From Kribbella sindirgiensis (GTDB lineage: Bacteria; Actinomycetota; Actinomycetes; Propionibacteriales; Kribbellaceae), in contig NZ_SJKA01000001.1 in assembly GCF_004331435.1 (NCBI RefSeq), forward strand, positions 310,001-374,000: DNA of 64,000 nucleotides. The letters are read 5' to 3'. Position numbers and translations under genes: made by a program. Under the pieces are notes generated by a model. The model was given only the letters and a program-made list of their open reading frames with translations. It ran no database searches and was not told the origin of the DNA. This document shows, piece by piece, positions 34,969-44,692 of the stretch; position 1 is the stretch's first letter, and each line of letters starts with the position of its first letter.

Positions 34969-35487
34969 TTAGACCGTCACGTACCGTCCGCGGCGGTGGA
35001 CCAGGGCCGGTACGTCGTCCGCGGCGAACTCCACGTGGGCGATCTCGAGTTGCACCTGCAGGCCCCATCCCACTTGGGGCGGGTCGGGGTCGACGAGGGT
35101 GCAGCCGGCCCAGGTGCTGACGCCGACGGGCGCCGGGCCCCAGGTGGTGTCCGTCCAGTCGATCATCCGGAACGGTCCGCCCGGCGCGGGGGCGACGTAC
35201 CCGAAGGCGTCGGCCAGTTGGCGGTGCGGTTCGCCGAGCAGCGACACCACCGCGGTCCTTGCCTCCCGCAACGTTTCCCACAGGTCGGAGTCCGGGTCGA
35301 GCAGCCCGATCACGTACCCGGGCTCGCCGTCGGCCACCAGCATCGACGACACCGTGAGCCCGGCCCGCTTCCCGTCGTACTCCGTCGTCCACAACCCGAC
35401 CGGCGACGCCAGCCGTCCCCGCAACCGCCGTACCGGACTCCGCTCGGACTCCGGAGGAAGGAACGGGTGGTCACCGTGGATCGTCAT
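34969..35487 (-). CDS. Flavin reductase-like domain protein
   Basis: 172 residues with the split-barrel FMN-binding fold: RRLRGRLASPVGLWTTEYDG, AGLTVSSMLVADGEPGYVIG and a variable C-terminus ending VEFAADDVPALVHRRGRYVT. Proteins of this kind bind FMN and supply reduced flavin to monooxygenases or reduce substrates directly. No oxygenase is adjacent. Start at 35487 with TACGGT nearby; no Shine-Dalgarno, probably leaderless. Confidence 0.8.
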   Translation of the reverse strand: MTIHGDHPFLPPESERSPVRRLRGRLASPVGLWTTEYDGKRAGLTVSSMLVADGEPGYVIGLLDPDSDLWETLREARTAVVSLLGEPHRQLADAFGYVAPAPGGPFRMIDWTDTTWGPAPVGVSTWAGCTLVDPDPPQVGWGLQVQLEIAHVEFAADDVPALVHRRGRYVTV

Positions 35488-35508
35488 ACCTGCACCGTAC
35501 GTCGGGCG

Positions 35509-36993
35509 CTATCGCCCCCGCCCGACGACGCGGCCCGACCCGGACGGACGCCGGAGGTGGCCGGGTCGCGCGCCGTCCGGGGCGCGGGACGGGGCGGATC
35601 GGACCGGGTCCGTTGGGGCCTCGGCCCGGACGCGTTGCGGCAGCGTGAAGTGCTCAATCGGCCGGGACAGCAGCCCACCGGCGGTCCGGACCGATTCCAC
35701 CGTGCCGTCGGGGCGGAAGTTGTACCGGTAGCTCTCGCCGTACGCGCCGAGTCCAGGGCCGTCGACAACCTTCAACGTGTCACCGATCGGCTCGAGCCGA
35801 ATCACCTCGGCCGCCGGGTCGGCGCCGGCCGGGTTGATCCCGTACAACCGGCCGCCGAGCTCGACGACATCGCCGACGCCCCACAGGCTGGCGAATCGCC
35901 CGGTGAAGCGGCCCAGCCCGGCGGTCTGCTCCGGCCGCTCCTTCGACTGGGCCAGGTCGTGAAGTTTGTAGAAGCCCTCGACCAGCTGGCTCGCGGGTGC
36001 GTCGATCGCGTTCGTCAGCGCCGCCACTGCGATCCCCGCCTCGGGGTCGACCAGGGTGCGGGAGATGTGTCCGGGATAGCCGCCGCCGTGGCCGAACACC
36101 TGACGCTCGCCGACCTTCGCGACCTGCAGGCCGAGCCCGTACTTCGGCCACTCGCCCGCACCGATCTGCCAGACCGGGTGCTGCATCTCCCGTTTCGATC
36201 TGTCGGTGAGCAGCCGCCCGTCTCCCGGAAGATGTGCGGAGAAGTAGGTGACCAGGTCGCGGGCGTTCCCGTAGAAGCCGGTCGCCGGCGCGAGCGCGCG
36301 GGTGTCGGTCTGGTCGATCGGCACCCGGTGGTCGGCGTACGCGAGCCCGCTGTATCCAACGGCGTACTCCGCGCTCCGGGCCGGGTCCAGTTCCGGGCCG
36401 AGGTTCGTCAACCCGAGCTTCTCGACGATCTCGGTCCGGACGTGCTCGTTGTACGGCGTACCGGTCGCACGCTCGATCACCAGGCCGAGCAGTCCGTAGC
36501 CGACGTTGGTGTACTTGAAGCGCTCGTTCTCGTCGATCACCGCCGCCTCCGGCTCCCGCAGGAGCGCGAGCAATCGTTCGCGATCCGGGAACGCCTCCGC
36601 GAGCTGCCACCAGTCCGCGTCGGTCCCGTCCCGCGTGATCCCGGCCGAGTGCGACAGCAGTTCGCGCACTGTCCGGCCGCCAAGCGGAACGCCCGCGAGC
36701 TCGGGCACGTACTGCTCGGCCTCGTCGTCCAGCCGGAGCCGGCCCTGCTCGCACAGCCGCAGCACCGCGGTCGCGGTGAACGTCTTCGACTGCGACGCGA
36801 TCCGGAACAGATGCCCTTCGGTCAGCGGTACGTCGTTCTCCAGGTCAGCCGACCCGTGCGCCGCGGAGAACACGACCGACCCTTCGGCGAACACTGCGAC
36901 CTGAACGCCCGGAATCCGCAGGTACCGCTGGTTGTACTCGAGCCAACGGCCGTAGTAGGCCAGGACTTCACCCAGCGACTCCGCATCAGACAT
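35509..36993 (-). CDS. Serine hydrolase, beta-lactamase class C/PBP family (copy 2 of a tandem pair)
   Basis: 494 residues, no signal peptide. SxxK motif is RIASQSKTFTA, the Tyr motif FKYTNVGYGLLG and the third motif GHGGGYPGH. A C-terminal lipocalin-like domain (YGESYRYNFRPDGTVESV) is shared with the neighbouring copy. Members hydrolyse esters, amides or peptides; no antibiotic role can be claimed. It is about 50% identical by eye to the gene at 37033, with the same upstream promoter region, so a tandem duplication is clear. The last 40 residues (Pro/Arg-rich) are absent from the copy. Start 36993 follows TCTAGACGGC. Confidence 0.9.
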   Translation of the reverse strand: MSDAESLGEVLAYYGRWLEYNQRYLRIPGVQVAVFAEGSVVFSAAHGSADLENDVPLTEGHLFRIASQSKTFTATAVLRLCEQGRLRLDDEAEQYVPELAGVPLGGRTVRELLSHSAGITRDGTDADWWQLAEAFPDRERLLALLREPEAAVIDENERFKYTNVGYGLLGLVIERATGTPYNEHVRTEIVEKLGLTNLGPELDPARSAEYAVGYSGLAYADHRVPIDQTDTRALAPATGFYGNARDLVTYFSAHLPGDGRLLTDRSKREMQHPVWQIGAGEWPKYGLGLQVAKVGERQVFGHGGGYPGHISRTLVDPEAGIAVAALTNAIDAPASQLVEGFYKLHDLAQSKERPEQTAGLGRFTGRFASLWGVGDVVELGGRLYGINPAGADPAAEVIRLEPIGDTLKVVDGPGLGAYGESYRYNFRPDGTVESVRTAGGLLSRPIEHFTLPQRVRAEAPTDPVRSAPSRAPDGARPGHLRRPSGSGRVVGRGR

Positions 36994-37032
36994 GCCGTCT
37001 AGAGTGGATGACAGTTCGGTCGCTCGCAAACG

Positions 37033-38415
37033 TCAGCTGACGGTAACGCGTTCCCCGAGCGTGAAGGTGTCGATGGGGTGCAGGGTCAGGCCGCTGGAGC
37101 CGTGGACGGACTCGATCGCGCCGTCGGCGTCGAAGGTGAAGCGGTACGACTCGCCGTACGAGCCGTAGCCGTTGCCGCCGGTGACGCGGAGGGTGTCGCC
37201 GTCCGCTTCGAGCGGCTGCGGCTCTTCCGCCGGGTTCGGGCCGGACGGGTCGGTCGCGTAGAGGCGACCGCCGATGACGACGAAGTCCGTGACACCCCAC
37301 AGGTTCGCGAAACGGCCGGTGAAGCGGGCGAGGTCGCCGTCGCCGCGGTCCTTCGACGCGGCGAGGTCGAGGAGCCTGAACAGACCTTCCGCGAGCTGCG
37401 ACGCGGGCCCGTCGATCGCGTTGGTCAGCACCGAGACGACGATCCGCTGCTCGGGGTCGACGAGGGTCCTGGTGATGTGGCCCGGGTACCCGCCGCCGTG
37501 GCCGAACACCTCCCGCTCGCCCACCTTCGTCACCGCGAGACCGAGTCCGTACCGCGCCTTCTCGTCCGCCCCGGTCGTCCACAGCGGGTGCTGCATCTCA
37601 CGCTTGGACTTGTCCGACAGCAGCCGGTTGTCACCGGGCAGGTGCGCGGAGAAGTACGTCACGAGGTCGCGCGCGTTGCCGAAGAACCCGGTCGCCGAGG
37701 CCAGCGCGCGGGTGTCGACATGCTCGATCGGAACGCGGGTGTCGGCGTACGCCAGCGCGCTGTACCCGGCGGCGTACTCGTTCAGCCGGGCCGGATCCAG
37801 TTCCGGACCGAGGCCCGACAGCCCGAGCTTGTCCACGATCTCGGTCTGGACGTAGACGTTGTACGGCGTACCGCTCGCCGCCTCGACGACGAGTCCGAGC
37901 AGGCCGTAGCCGATGTTCGAGTACTTGAAGCGCTCGTTCTCCGCGATCACGGCCGACGACTCGGCCCGCAGGACGTCGAGCAGCTGATCGCGGTCCGGGA
38001 AGGCTGTGGACAACTGCCACCAGTTCGCGTCGAGGCTGTCCCGGGTCACGCCGCCGGCGTGCGCGAGCAGCTCCCGGACGGTCCGTTCGCCGACCGGCGT
38101 CCCGACGATCTCGGTGACGTGCTGCGACGCCCTGTCGTCCAGCCGCAGCCGGCCCTGCTCGACCAGCTGGAGGATGGCGGTCCCGGTGAACGTCTTCGAG
38201 TGCGAGGCGATCCGGAACAGGTGCTGGTCGGTCAGCGGTACGTCGTTCTCCACGTCGGCCAGCCCGTACGACGCCGAGAACGCGATCGCGTCCTCGGCAT
38301 ACACCGCGACCTGGACGCCGGGCACCCGCTGATACCGCTGGTTGAACGCCAGCCAGCTGTCGTAGTAGGCGAGTGCCTCGGTCAGAGTTGCGGCGGATTC
38401 CAGATCATCAGGCAT
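37033..38415 (-). CDS. Serine hydrolase, beta-lactamase class C/PBP family (copy 1 of a tandem pair)
   Basis: 460 residues, no signal peptide. Active-site motifs are RIASHSKTFTG, FKYSNIGYGLLG and GHGGGYPGH, followed by the same C-terminal beta domain (YGESYRFTFDADGAIESV). Closely related to the downstream copy, 39 bases apart. The start at 38415 follows a TCTAGGCGTC sequence like that of the other copy. It overlaps the paaN 3' end by eight bases, so it may be co-transcribed with paaN as well as from its own promoter. Likely cytosolic, unlike most penicillin-binding homologues. Confidence 0.9.
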   Translation of the reverse strand: MPDDLESAATLTEALAYYDSWLAFNQRYQRVPGVQVAVYAEDAIAFSASYGLADVENDVPLTDQHLFRIASHSKTFTGTAILQLVEQGRLRLDDRASQHVTEIVGTPVGERTVRELLAHAGGVTRDSLDANWWQLSTAFPDRDQLLDVLRAESSAVIAENERFKYSNIGYGLLGLVVEAASGTPYNVYVQTEIVDKLGLSGLGPELDPARLNEYAAGYSALAYADTRVPIEHVDTRALASATGFFGNARDLVTYFSAHLPGDNRLLSDKSKREMQHPLWTTGADEKARYGLGLAVTKVGEREVFGHGGGYPGHITRTLVDPEQRIVVSVLTNAIDGPASQLAEGLFRLLDLAASKDRGDGDLARFTGRFANLWGVTDFVVIGGRLYATDPSGPNPAEEPQPLEADGDTLRVTGGNGYGSYGESYRFTFDADGAIESVHGSSGLTLHPIDTFTLGERVTVS

Positions 38416-40078
38416 GACGCCTAGATTGAATGACTCGGAAGCGACTCGCAACGTATGCGCCGTCGGTGTATGTCGCGTTGGCGGCCGGGTTCGCGCCGGT
38501 GCCGTGGAAATCGCTGAAAGCAGCCGATTGATTGACGAACACCTGGCCCGTCAGGTTCTCGGACAGCGCGACGCCGGCGTCGAGGGCCGCGTCCCGGGCC
38601 TCGTCCAGGACCTTGGAGTCGGTCGAGTAGATCCCGGCGGTCATCGCGCCGCCCTCGGTGACGGTCGAGCGGAACAGGTCAATCGATTGCGCGGTGTCGG
38701 CCGTCTTGACCAGGAACGAGACCGGGCCGAAGCACTCGCGCCCGTACACCTCGGCGTCGTCGGCGTCGATCGCCACGAGCAGCGGCGTACGGACGACCGC
38801 TTCCGGGAACGCCGGGTGCTGGATCGCGCGGGACTCGAGCACCACGTCGCCGTACTCCGGGGCGAGCTCGAGGCGGCTGATCACGGCCTGGTTCACGATG
38901 CCGCCGAGGATCTCGACCGCGCGGGCGTCGTCGCCGAGCAGCTTGCTGATCGCCGTCGCGAGTGCGGCGCCGACCTCCTCGAAGGACTTGTGCCCCTCGT
39001 CGGTCTCGATCCCGCCGGCCGGGACGAACAGGTTCTGGGTGGTGGTGCACATCTGGCCGGAGTACAGGCTCAGGGTGAAGGCGAGGTTGTTGCAGAGCGC
39101 CTTGAAGGAGTCCGTGGAGTCGATGAGGACCGCGTTGACGCCCGCCTTCTCGGTGAAGACCGTCGCCTGGGTCGCGTTCTGCTCCAGCCACTCGCCGAAC
39201 TCGCTGCCGCCGGTGAAGTCGATCAGCTTCACCTCGGGCCGGGTCGCCAGCGGCTTGGCCAGGCCGTCGCCGGCGCGCTCGGTGGCCAGGGTGACCAGGT
39301 TCGGGTCGAAACCGGCCTCGGCGAGCACCTCGCGACAGACCTCGACGGTGATCGCCAGCGGCAGCACGGCCAGGGGGTGCGGCTTCACGACGACCGCGTT
39401 CCCGGTGACCAGCGAGGCGAACAGACCGGGCCAGGAGTTCCAGGTCGGGAACGTGTTGCAGCCGATCACGAGCGCGACGCCGCGGCCGGTGACCGTGAAC
39501 GTCTTCTCCATCCGGATCGGGTCGCCCTTGGCCGGCTTCTCCCAGGTCGCGGTCGCCGGATAGCGGCCCATCTCCTCGTACGCGTACGCGACCGCCTCCA
39601 GCGCCCGGTCCAGCGCATGCGCGCCGCCGGCCTGGAACGCCATCACGAACGCCTGACCGCTGGTGTGCTGGACCGCGTTCGCGAGCTCGAAGATCCGCTG
39701 GTGGAGCCGGTCGAGAATCTCCAGCGTGACCCCGGTCCGCCCGTCGATCCCGGCCCGGCGCCAGTCCGCGAGGCCCTGCTGCGCCGCGGCGAGCAGCTCG
39801 TCCAGACCGTCCTCGACGACCCGCGGGTACGAGACGTCCAGCGCGATCCCGTACGGCGACTGCTCGGTGACGACGGTGCCGCGCGATCCGGGGATCTCGA
39901 GCGCGTACGTCGTACCGAGGTGGGCCTCGAAGGCCGCCTTGCCGTCGGCCGCCGCGGTCTCGCCGTACACCCGGGGGCTCGGGGACTCCGGGAACGCGGA
40001 GTGGTAGCCGCGGTCGTGGATCGCCTTCAGCGCACCGTTGAGGCGCTCGCGGTGGGAAGAGAGCAGGTCTGCGGTCAT
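38408..40078 (-). CDS. paaN: Phenylacetic acid degradation protein PaaN (aldehyde dehydrogenase)
   Basis: 556 residues. It lacks the C-terminal MaoC hydratase of E. coli PaaZ and matches the actinobacterial PaaN_2 type. Landmarks: [47 protein letters not shown] (Glu), and [15 protein letters not shown] with the catalytic Cys. It would oxidise the semialdehyde formed after ring opening. Divergent from paaI with 71 bases between starts. The start lacks a Shine-Dalgarno and has TAACAT seven bases upstream, so it may be leaderless. Confidence 0.9.
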   Translation of the reverse strand: MTADLLSSHRERLNGALKAIHDRGYHSAFPESPSPRVYGETAAADGKAAFEAHLGTTYALEIPGSRGTVVTEQSPYGIALDVSYPRVVEDGLDELLAAAQQGLADWRRAGIDGRTGVTLEILDRLHQRIFELANAVQHTSGQAFVMAFQAGGAHALDRALEAVAYAYEEMGRYPATATWEKPAKGDPIRMEKTFTVTGRGVALVIGCNTFPTWNSWPGLFASLVTGNAVVVKPHPLAVLPLAITVEVCREVLAEAGFDPNLVTLATERAGDGLAKPLATRPEVKLIDFTGGSEFGEWLEQNATQATVFTEKAGVNAVLIDSTDSFKALCNNLAFTLSLYSGQMCTTTQNLFVPAGGIETDEGHKSFEEVGAALATAISKLLGDDARAVEILGGIVNQAVISRLELAPEYGDVVLESRAIQHPAFPEAVVRTPLLVAIDADDAEVYGRECFGPVSFLVKTADTAQSIDLFRSTVTEGGAMTAGIYSTDSKVLDEARDAALDAGVALSENLTGQVFVNQSAAFSDFHGTGANPAANATYTDGAYVASRFRVIQSRRHA

Positions 40079-40149
40079 GAGGGCGATGTTACAGTCGTTG
40101 ACGCGATTCGTACTAGGGTGTCACAAGGCTCTTCTCGATTGGGCAACGC

Positions 40150-40569
40150 ATGGACGACTTGGCGGCGCGCGTGGCGGCGGCGATGTGGGCGGAGGACACC
40201 GCCAGCGCCGGGCTGGGTATGCGGCTGGTGGCGGTCGGCGAGGGTACGGCGCGGCTCGAGATGCCGGTGCGCGAGGACATGGTCAACGGGCACGGGATCG
40301 CGCATGGTGGATTCGTGTTCTGTCTGGCCGACTCGGCGTTCGCGTTCGCCTGCAACTCGCGCAACCAGGTCACGGTCGCGCAGGCCTGCGACATCGTGTT
40401 CGTCGCTCCGGCGCACCGCGGCGACCTGCTGGTCGCCGAGGCCCGGGAGCGGACCAGGTTCGGCCGGAACGCGATCTACGACATCACGGTCACCCGCGAC
40501 GACGAGGTGATCGCCGAGTTCCGCGGCCGCAGCCGCCAACTGTCCGGAACCATCTTGGAGGAGTCATGA
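40150..40569 (+). CDS. paaI: Hydroxyphenylacetyl-CoA thioesterase PaaI
   Basis: 139 residues, a hot-dog fold thioesterase. The [20 protein letters not shown] segment carries the catalytic Asp/Asn-type motif, followed by [20 protein letters not shown]. PaaI hydrolyses aberrant CoA thioesters in the phenylacetate pathway and so protects the CoA pool. Coupled by ATGA to the thiolase. First gene of the plus-strand paa unit. Confidence 0.9.
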   Translation: MDDLAARVAAAMWAEDTASAGLGMRLVAVGEGTARLEMPVREDMVNGHGIAHGGFVFCLADSAFAFACNSRNQVTVAQACDIVFVAPAHRGDLLVAEARERTRFGRNAIYDITVTRDDEVIAEFRGRSRQLSGTILEES

Positions 40570-41768
40570 CGCGCGAGGCGTTTCTCGTGGACGGTGTTCG
40601 GACGCCGATCGGGCGGTACGGCGGTGCGCTCGCCATGGTCCGCCCCGACGATCTCGCCGCGCACGCGATCTCGTCGCTGCTGAACCGGACCGCGCTGGAC
40701 CCGGCCCGGATCGACGACGTGATCCTCGGCTGCGCGAACCAGGCCGGCGAGGACAACCGGAACGTGGCCCGGATGGCGGTACTGCTCGCCGGGCTGCCGG
40801 ACTCGGTCCCGGGGACGACCATCAACCGGCTCTGCGGATCGGGTCTGGACGCGGTCGCGTCCGCGGCCCGGTCGATCATTGCCGGGGACAACGAGATCGT
40901 GGTGGCCGGCGGCGTGGAGTCGATGTCACGGGCGCCGTTCGTGATGCCGAAGGCAACGACCGCGTTCGCGCGGCAGGCGGAGGTCTTCGACACCACGATC
41001 GGCTGGCGCTTCGTGAATCCGGTATTGAAGGCGCAGTACGGGATCGACTCGATGCCGGAGACGGCGGAGAACGTCGCCGCGGAGTTCGCGGTCTCTCGCG
41101 AGGATCAGGACCTGTTCGCGTTGCGCTCGCAGCAGCGGGCCGCGAAGGCGCAGGCGAACGGGCGGCTGGCCGAGGAGATCGTCGCGGTCGACGTACCGGG
41201 CAAGCGCGGGGCGGTCACCGTGGTTGATACCGACGAGCATCCGCGCGAGACCTCCCTCGAAGCTCTCGCGGGTTTGAAGACTCCCTTTCGATCGCCCGGG
41301 ACTGTCACGGCCGGAAATGCGTCCGGGGTGAATGACGGAGCAGCTGCCTTGCTCGTGATGAGCGGGGAGGCCGTGGAACGGTACGGCGTGACTCCGCTGG
41401 CGCGGGTCGTGGGGACGGCGGCAGCCGGCGTACCGCCTCGGATCATGGGGATCGGACCGGCGCCGGCGACCCGGAAGCTGCTCGATCGCACCGGCGTCGC
41501 GTTGTCCGACATCGACGTGATCGAGTTGAACGAGGCGTTCGCGGCGCAGTCGCTCGCCGTACTGCGGGAACTCGGCCTGCCCGACGACGCCGAGCACGTC
41601 AACCCGAACGGCGGCGCCATCGCCCTCGGTCACCCACTGGGGATGTCCGGCGCCCGCCTCGCACTCACCGCGGCCCTGGAGCTTCGCCACCGCGACGCCC
41701 GGTACGCGCTGGCCACCATGTGCATCGGCGTCGGCCAGGGCATCGCGACCCTGCTCGCCCGTCCCTAG
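40566..41768 (+). CDS. Acetyl-CoA acyltransferase (3-oxoadipyl-CoA thiolase type)
   Basis: 400 residues. The nucleophile is Cys90 ([11 protein letters not shown]), with GHPLG and CIGVGQG forming the second half of the active site and [11 protein letters not shown] the conserved loop. Position between PaaI and PaaK makes the 3-oxoadipyl-CoA/3-oxo-5,6-dehydrosuberyl-CoA thiolase step of phenylacetate catabolism the likely role (PaaJ/PcaF type). Coupled by four-base overlap to paaI; eight bases separate it from paaK. Confidence 0.88.
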   Translation: MTREAFLVDGVRTPIGRYGGALAMVRPDDLAAHAISSLLNRTALDPARIDDVILGCANQAGEDNRNVARMAVLLAGLPDSVPGTTINRLCGSGLDAVASAARSIIAGDNEIVVAGGVESMSRAPFVMPKATTAFARQAEVFDTTIGWRFVNPVLKAQYGIDSMPETAENVAAEFAVSREDQDLFALRSQQRAAKAQANGRLAEEIVAVDVPGKRGAVTVVDTDEHPRETSLEALAGLKTPFRSPGTVTAGNASGVNDGAAALLVMSGEAVERYGVTPLARVVGTAAAGVPPRIMGIGPAPATRKLLDRTGVALSDIDVIELNEAFAAQSLAVLRELGLPDDAEHVNPNGGAIALGHPLGMSGARLALTAALELRHRDARYALATMCIGVGQGIATLLARP

Positions 41769-41776
41769 GAGTCGTC

Positions 41777-43078
41777 ATGCTGGGTGATGCCTGCCCGTTG
41801 GAACTGCGCGACGCCGGCGAACAGCTGTCCGTCGACGAACTGCGGTCCCGTCAGCTGTCGTTGCTGCAGGCAACCGTACGACGGGCCTACGAGAACGTCC
41901 CGCACTACCGGGCCGCGTTGGAATCGGTCGGCTTCAAGCCCGGTGACCTGCAGTCGTTGGAGGATCTCTCGCGGTTGCCGTTCACCGCGAAGAAGGACTT
42001 GCGCGAAAGCTACCCGTTCGGCATGTTCGCGGTGCCCAGGGCTGAAGTGGTGCGGGTGCATGCTTCGTCCGGGACCACTGGGCAACCGACGGTGGTCGGG
42101 TACACGCGACGCGACCTCGACAACTGGGCCGACCTGATGGCGCGCTCGATCCGCGCGGCCGGCGGGCGCGCGGGCGATGTCTGTCATGTCGCCTACGGGT
42201 ACGGGTTGTTCACCGGCGGACTGGGCGCGCACTACGGCGCCGAGCGGCTCGGGTGCACCGTCGTACCGGTCTCCGGCGGGATGACCGAACGGCAGGTGGA
42301 CCTGATCCGCGACTTCGGCGCCCGGATCATCATGGTCACGCCGTCGTACTTCCTCTCGATCGTCGACGAGATGGAGGCGCGCGGCCTCGACCCGCGGGAC
42401 ACGTCGCTGCGGATCGGGATCTTCGGCGCCGAACCGTGGACCGAGCAGATGCGCACCGAGGTCGAGGAACGCACCGGCATCCACGCCGTCGACATCTACG
42501 GCCTGTCCGAGGTGATGGGGCCGGGCGTCGCGCAGGAATGCGTGGAGACGAAGGACGGGCTGCACATCTGGGAGGACCACTTCTACCCGGAGATCATCGA
42601 CCCGGTCACCGGCGAGGTCCTCCCCGACGGCTCCGAAGGCGAACTGGTCTTCACCACCCTGACCAAGGAAGCCTTCCCGGTACTCCGCTACCGCACGCGG
42701 GACCTGACCCGCCTGCTCCCCGGAACGGCCCGCCCCGGCCTGCGCCGCATGGAGAAGATCACCGGGCGCACCGACGACATGATGATCGTCCGCGGCGTCA
42801 ACGTCTTCCCCACCCAGATCGAAGAACAGATCCTCCTCGTCGAAGGCCTCACCCCGCACTACCTCTGCATCCTCACCCGCCCAAACCGCCTCGACGAGCT
42901 CACCGTCCAGGTAGAGGCAGCCCCTGGCCTCGCGGACCGCGCGTCCGCCGCAGCAACCTTGTCCCGCCGCATCAAGGACCGCGTCGGCGTCACCGCAGCG
43001 GTGGACGTCGTCGACCCGCACGCCCTGGAACGCTCCCTAGGCAAGGCGAAACGCATCAAGGACCTCCGCACCCGCTAG
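41777..43078 (+). CDS. paaK: Phenylacetate-CoA ligase
   Basis: 433 residues, the usual PaaK length. ANL-type motifs: VHASSGTTGQPTVVGYTRRD (P-loop), YGLSEVMGPGVAQEC, RYRTRDLTRLLPG, GRTDDMMIVRGVNVFP and the C-terminal Lys in SLGKAKRIKDLR. It activates phenylacetate to its CoA ester, the first pathway step. GGAG lies five bases upstream. The monooxygenase genes paaABCDE are not in the window and must lie elsewhere. Confidence 0.95.
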   Translation: MLGDACPLELRDAGEQLSVDELRSRQLSLLQATVRRAYENVPHYRAALESVGFKPGDLQSLEDLSRLPFTAKKDLRESYPFGMFAVPRAEVVRVHASSGTTGQPTVVGYTRRDLDNWADLMARSIRAAGGRAGDVCHVAYGYGLFTGGLGAHYGAERLGCTVVPVSGGMTERQVDLIRDFGARIIMVTPSYFLSIVDEMEARGLDPRDTSLRIGIFGAEPWTEQMRTEVEERTGIHAVDIYGLSEVMGPGVAQECVETKDGLHIWEDHFYPEIIDPVTGEVLPDGSEGELVFTTLTKEAFPVLRYRTRDLTRLLPGTARPGLRRMEKITGRTDDMMIVRGVNVFPTQIEEQILLVEGLTPHYLCILTRPNRLDELTVQVEAAPGLADRASAAATLSRRIKDRVGVTAAVDVVDPHALERSLGKAKRIKDLRTR

Positions 43079-43099
43079 CGCAGGCCCCGGTCAGCTCTG

Positions 43100-43175
43100 G
43101 GGGCATTGCACCCTTTGCCGGGGCAGTGGACAGGTTATTGCTTGTGCAAGGCCCCGGCTTGGGGTGCACTGCCCC
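43100..43175. terminator. Large two-part hairpin between paaK and the DUF433 gene
   Basis: Outer arms 43100-43113 and 43162-43175 pair at 13 of 14 positions, then CCGGGGC/GCCCCGG (43118-43124, 43151-43157) pair perfectly, each separated by short four-base bulges. It fills the space between convergent genes and probably terminates both directions. Confidence 0.7.
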
Positions 43176-43176
43176 A

Positions 43177-43860
43177 TCACAGCAACGCTTCCGTCTGGCC
43201 GCTTGGATGCCGCGTCTTGTGGAAGGCGGGTGGGCGGATGTGGGGGCGGACGAGGGCTTCTACTTCGAAGTCCTCGAGGTTGAACTTGGTGGCGATGTCT
43301 CGGTAGGGGGTGCCGGTGCGGATCTGGGTGATGACGTCTTCCACCTGGACGTCGTCGACCATCGGGCGGCCGTGGGAGCGTTCGGGGTCCACGATCACGT
43401 CGATGTCGTGGTAGATCACGAGCCGGAGCGTTCCTGCGTACCCGTCGTCGGACCAGCCGATCGCGGCCGAGCCGCGGCGGAGGACGCCGGGGAAGCCGCC
43501 TTGGCTGTCGCGGATCCGTTCCCAGCCCTGTTCGCGGCCCTCGGCGGCGATCTCGACCAGCAGGTCGCGGCCGTCGTGGGCGAGGCCCGACCAGGCCAGT
43601 GGATAGCGGCGGCCGGCCCGGGAGCGCAGGGCGATGGCGGCCTCACCGATCGCGTGCAGGGACAGGCCGGTACGACGCAGGTGCCGGAGCATGTGCGTCT
43701 CGACCAGGCCCGCGAACGTGATCGTCGGCTCGCCGCGGCTCCCGCTGCTCGCCTCCAGCGCTCCCGACCGCAGCCAGTCCCCGAGCGTCGTGGCCGGCAG
43801 CCCGAGATGCAGCGCTGCCTCAGCCCGCGTGTACAAGGGCAGGTCGAACCGTGGATCCAC
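43177..43860 (-). CDS. DUF433 domain protein with N-terminal helix-turn-helix
   Basis: 227 residues. Residues 8-70 look like a MerR-type helix-turn-helix (YTRAEAALHLGLPATTLGDW, then FAGLVETHMLRHLRRTGLSL). Residues 160-215 are DUF433 (HGRPMVDDVQVEDVITQIRT, PYRDIATKFNLEDFEVEALV), a helix-turn-helix domain of VapB45-like antitoxins. No toxin partner is adjacent. Likely DNA-binding; whether it is an antitoxin is open. Confidence 0.78.
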   Translation of the reverse strand: MDPRFDLPLYTRAEAALHLGLPATTLGDWLRSGALEASSGSRGEPTITFAGLVETHMLRHLRRTGLSLHAIGEAAIALRSRAGRRYPLAWSGLAHDGRDLLVEIAAEGREQGWERIRDSQGGFPGVLRRGSAAIGWSDDGYAGTLRLVIYHDIDVIVDPERSHGRPMVDDVQVEDVITQIRTGTPYRDIATKFNLEDFEVEALVRPHIRPPAFHKTRHPSGQTEALL

Positions 43861-43919
43861 GTCTCACCTCTCAGCGAAGGCGGTCGCCGACACACCGAGC
43901 ATGCCATCCCACCAGCCGA

Positions 43920-43976
43920 CTTTGAGCACCCACCAACCACTTCGGGCCGCGGAGAATGGTTGGTGCGGGCCCAAAG
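43920..43976. repeat. Imperfect copy of the 19-19-19 palindromic repeat
   Basis: CTTTGAGCACCCACCAACC (43920-43938) pairs at 16 of 19 positions with 43958-43976, around a 19-base loop. The arms and dimensions match the hairpin at 29375-29431, with CGACTTTGAG conserved at the left edge. Here it lies between divergent genes, so it is not simply a terminator. Confidence 0.6.
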
Positions 43977-44065
43977 CGCTGCACGTCGTGCGGACCCGGT
44001 TACGCCCGGGCCGAGGGGTGGATAGGATGTCCGGGATCTGGCACGGGGTAGCGACAAGAGGTGTG

Positions 44066-44692
44066 ATGAGGGAACCCTCCGTACGCCGTTATTCCGGGCG
44101 GTCAGTCGAGGAGTGGAAGGCCGCGCGCCGGGAACGGCTACTGGCTGCCGCGCTCGAACTCTTCGGGACCGAAGGATATCCGGCGACATCCGTGGAACGC
44201 CTGTGCACACAGGCGAAAGTGTCCACGCGGCACTTCTACCACGAGTTCCAGAACAAGGAAGCGGTGCTCCTCGCGGTGCACGCGCAGGTCATCGAGACCG
44301 CGGTCCGGACCACTGGGGACGCGCTCCGCCGGACCGCCGACCGGCCGGTCCGGGAGCGGATCGCCGCGGCCGTCGACTCGTACCTGCGCACCATCATGGC
44401 CGACCTCCGGCAGGCCCGGATCTCGTTCGTCGAGGTGGTCGGCACCAGCCCGGCGGTCGAGGAGCAGCGAATCGCGTTCCGGGAGCTGCTGATCCGCAAC
44501 GTTCAGGCCCTGGGCGACTCCGCGGTCGAGCGCGGCGAGATCAAGCGCAAGGACTTCCGGTTCCTCGCGCTGGCGTTCTTCGGCGCGGTGAACACCGTCG
44601 TCTACGACTGGATGCTCGCCGACCCGCGCCCGCCGGAGCAGACGATCCAGCAGTCCCTCCGCGAGCTGGCGGTCCAGCTGATCACGGCTTAG
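44066..44692 (+). CDS. TetR/AcrR family transcriptional regulator
   Basis: 208 residues. Helix-turn-helix at about 20-60 (ERLLAAALELFGTEGYPATS, then LCTQAKVSTRHFYHEFQNKE). C-terminal domain is typical of TetR regulators that sense acyl-CoA-like or hydrophobic ligands (RISFVEVVGTSPAVEEQR). AGAGG lies five bases upstream of the ATG. It converges with the SARP regulator gene, overlapping by four bases. With the paa genes 1 kb away it is a candidate, but unproven, local regulator. Confidence 0.88.
   Translation: MREPSVRRYSGRSVEEWKAARRERLLAAALELFGTEGYPATSVERLCTQAKVSTRHFYHEFQNKEAVLLAVHAQVIETAVRTTGDALRRTADRPVRERIAAAVDSYLRTIMADLRQARISFVEVVGTSPAVEEQRIAFRELLIRNVQALGDSAVERGEIKRKDFRFLALAFFGAVNTVVYDWMLADPRPPEQTIQQSLRELAVQLITA

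Noticed and set aside
43177..43860. Complete toxin-antitoxin module around the DUF433 protein
   Set aside because: No partner gene of toxin size lies on either side.
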